NCBI GenBank assembly: GCA_039815415.1
Contig: JBCBZH010000226.1
Span: 1 to 7,434, forward strand
Source of the DNA: JBCBZH01 sp039815415
GTDB taxonomy: Bacteria; Bacteroidota; Rhodothermia; Rhodothermales; Rubricoccaceae
Length of the DNA stretch: 7,434 nucleotides
Direction of reading: 5' to 3'
The notes beneath the pieces were generated by a model. That model searched no databases, had not been told where the DNA came from, and saw only the letters and a list, made by a program, of their open reading frames with translations. Numbering within the stretch: position 1 is the first letter of the stretch; each line of letters begins with the position of its first letter. Below, in pieces: positions 6,758 to 7,434 of this stretch. A program made the translations under genes and the position numbers.

Positions 6758-7027
6758 CTAGATGGGCTCGCCGAAGCCCTGCTCGAAGAGGTCTGCCAGC
6801 GCATCGGCCGCGTCGGCTTCATCGGGGCCGTCGAAGACGAGATCGAGCGTCGAGCCTTGCTCGGCGGCCAGCGTCATCACGCCGATGATGCTCTTGCCGT
6901 TGATCTCGTATCCGTCCTTGCGGATGAAGAACTCGGCCTGGAAGCGCGACGCCTCGCGGACAATCATCGACGCAGGACGTGTGTGAACGCCTGCTCGGTT
7001 GCGAACAGTGACCTCTCGTGTGAGCAT
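6758..7027 (-). CDS. ptsH: Phosphocarrier protein HPr
   Basis: HPr is the small soluble carrier that receives phosphate from Enzyme I and hands it to sugar-specific EII proteins. The product is 89 residues, the family norm, from ATG 7027: MLTREVTVRNRAGVHTRPAS with the active His-15. The second key motif, NGKSIIGVMTLAAEQGS, places a Ser at exactly position 46 in the KSIxGVM context recognised by HPr kinase/phosphorylase in Gram-positive bacteria and several diderms, so control by Ser-46 phosphorylation is plausible. The same frame stays open upstream to 7375, but that part overlaps the preceding gene in another frame, lacks HPr similarity and is Arg-rich, so I start at 7027. No Shine-Dalgarno is visible in the 44 bases separating it from the upstream stop. 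ptsI follows after 3 bases. Confidence 0.95.
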   Translation of the reverse strand: MLTREVTVRNRAGVHTRPASMIVREASRFQAEFFIRKDGYEINGKSIIGVMTLAAEQGSTLDLVFDGPDEADAADALADLFEQGFGEPI

Positions 7028-7071
7028 CCGGGGCAGTGCGACGATGATGGGTGAAAATAGCCAGCCAGGCG

Positions 7072-7434
7072 TCAGGTGACCCGCTGCGCCAGTCCGAGCG
7101 CCAGCTCGCGAAGAGCCGCTCCAGCTGGCGACTCGGGAATGACGTCGAGCCCTTCGCTGCCGAGCTGGGTGTAGCGCTGCACCTCGGCCGCAGCGTCTGC
7201 AAGGACTCCCAGCGCGTCCATGCGTGCGCGAGCCTCCGGCACCTTGTCCGCGGGGAGCCCAGCCAGAGCACGCCGGAACCAGGCGTGCTCCTCTCCCTCC
7301 GACCGTTCGAGCGCGCGAAGGAGCAGATACGTCTTCTTCCCTTCCATCAGGTCTCCACCGATGGTTTTGCCCCACGCTGCTGAGTCAGCCGTGAGATCCA
7401 GGAGGTCATCCTGGATCTGGAAGGCACGCCCAAG
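7072..7434 (-). CDS. Polyprenyl diphosphate synthase, C-terminal 120 residues (5' end outside window)
   Basis: The visible frame is open to the window edge and begins LGRAFQIQDDLLDLTADSA, which contains the second Asp-rich motif (QIQDDLLD) of trans-isoprenyl diphosphate synthases. These enzymes condense isopentenyl diphosphate with allylic diphosphates using magnesium held by the two Asp-rich motifs. It continues KTIGGDLMEGKKTYLLLRAL, the conserved GD(L)xEGKxT region that closes the active site, then an ordinary helical tail ending AQRVT. The first Asp-rich motif and the chain-length-determining residues lie outside, so it cannot be assigned to a farnesyl, geranylgeranyl or longer-chain enzyme. 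It precedes ptsH by 44 bases on the same strand. The link to the PTS genes may be only co-transcription. Confidence 0.92.
   Translation of the reverse strand, partial: LGRAFQIQDDLLDLTADSAAWGKTIGGDLMEGKKTYLLLRALERSEGEEHAWFRRALAGLPADKVPEARARMDALGVLADAAAEVQRYTQLGSEGLDVIPESPAGAALRELALGLAQRVT

Noticed and set aside
7028..7375. N-terminal extension of HPr into a 205-residue protein
   Set aside because: The added part overlaps the polyprenyl synthase in another frame, is Arg/Gly-rich, and HPr proteins normally start exactly at the MLTREVTV position.

Overview
The window is GC-rich bacterial DNA in which every convincing gene lies on the minus strand, so transcription runs from the right end (7434) to the left end (1). 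The genes are tightly packed and probably form one transcription unit, although no promoter or terminator is recognisable. The closely related starts without Shine-Dalgarno motifs, the HPr with a Ser-46 kinase-type site, the SIS-type phosphoglucose/phosphomannose isomerase and the peptidase/PD40/beta-barrel surface protein suggest a diderm lineage such as Gemmatimonadota or a relative. This placement is inference from gene types, not a database match.

In order of transcription: the C-terminal 120 residues of a polyprenyl (isoprenoid) diphosphate synthase (7072-7434, cut by the window edge); ptsH, encoding HPr (6758-7027); ptsI, encoding Enzyme I (4874-6754, 3 bases after ptsH); a 123-base spacer with a perfect 9-bp inverted repeat and a pair of 13-bp direct repeats; a bifunctional phosphoglucose/phosphomannose isomerase (3701-4750); a small lower-GC gene of unknown function (3277-3681), whose reading frame seems to have been broken by one lost base so that its last 41 codons lie in the next frame (3158-3283); a roughly 1000-residue exported protein joining a zinc-peptidase domain, a PD40/TolB-like propeller and a C-terminal outer-membrane barrel (109-3123); and the first 37 codons of a probable lipoprotein that starts with TTG inside the preceding stop (1-112).

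The middle part is a sugar-phosphate module. Enzyme I takes phosphate from phosphoenolpyruvate and passes it to His-15 of HPr, and the isomerase handles glucose-6-phosphate, mannose-6-phosphate and fructose-6-phosphate, which are products of PTS uptake. The left part is an envelope module (outer-membrane barrel/peptidase plus lipoprotein). No sugar-specific EII component is visible here.

I see no mobile element, RNA gene or CRISPR array. The points most worth a second look are the three-part surface protein, the frameshifted low-GC gene, the hidden lipoprotein start and the palindromic spacer. I did not find strong evidence for a wholly new system.
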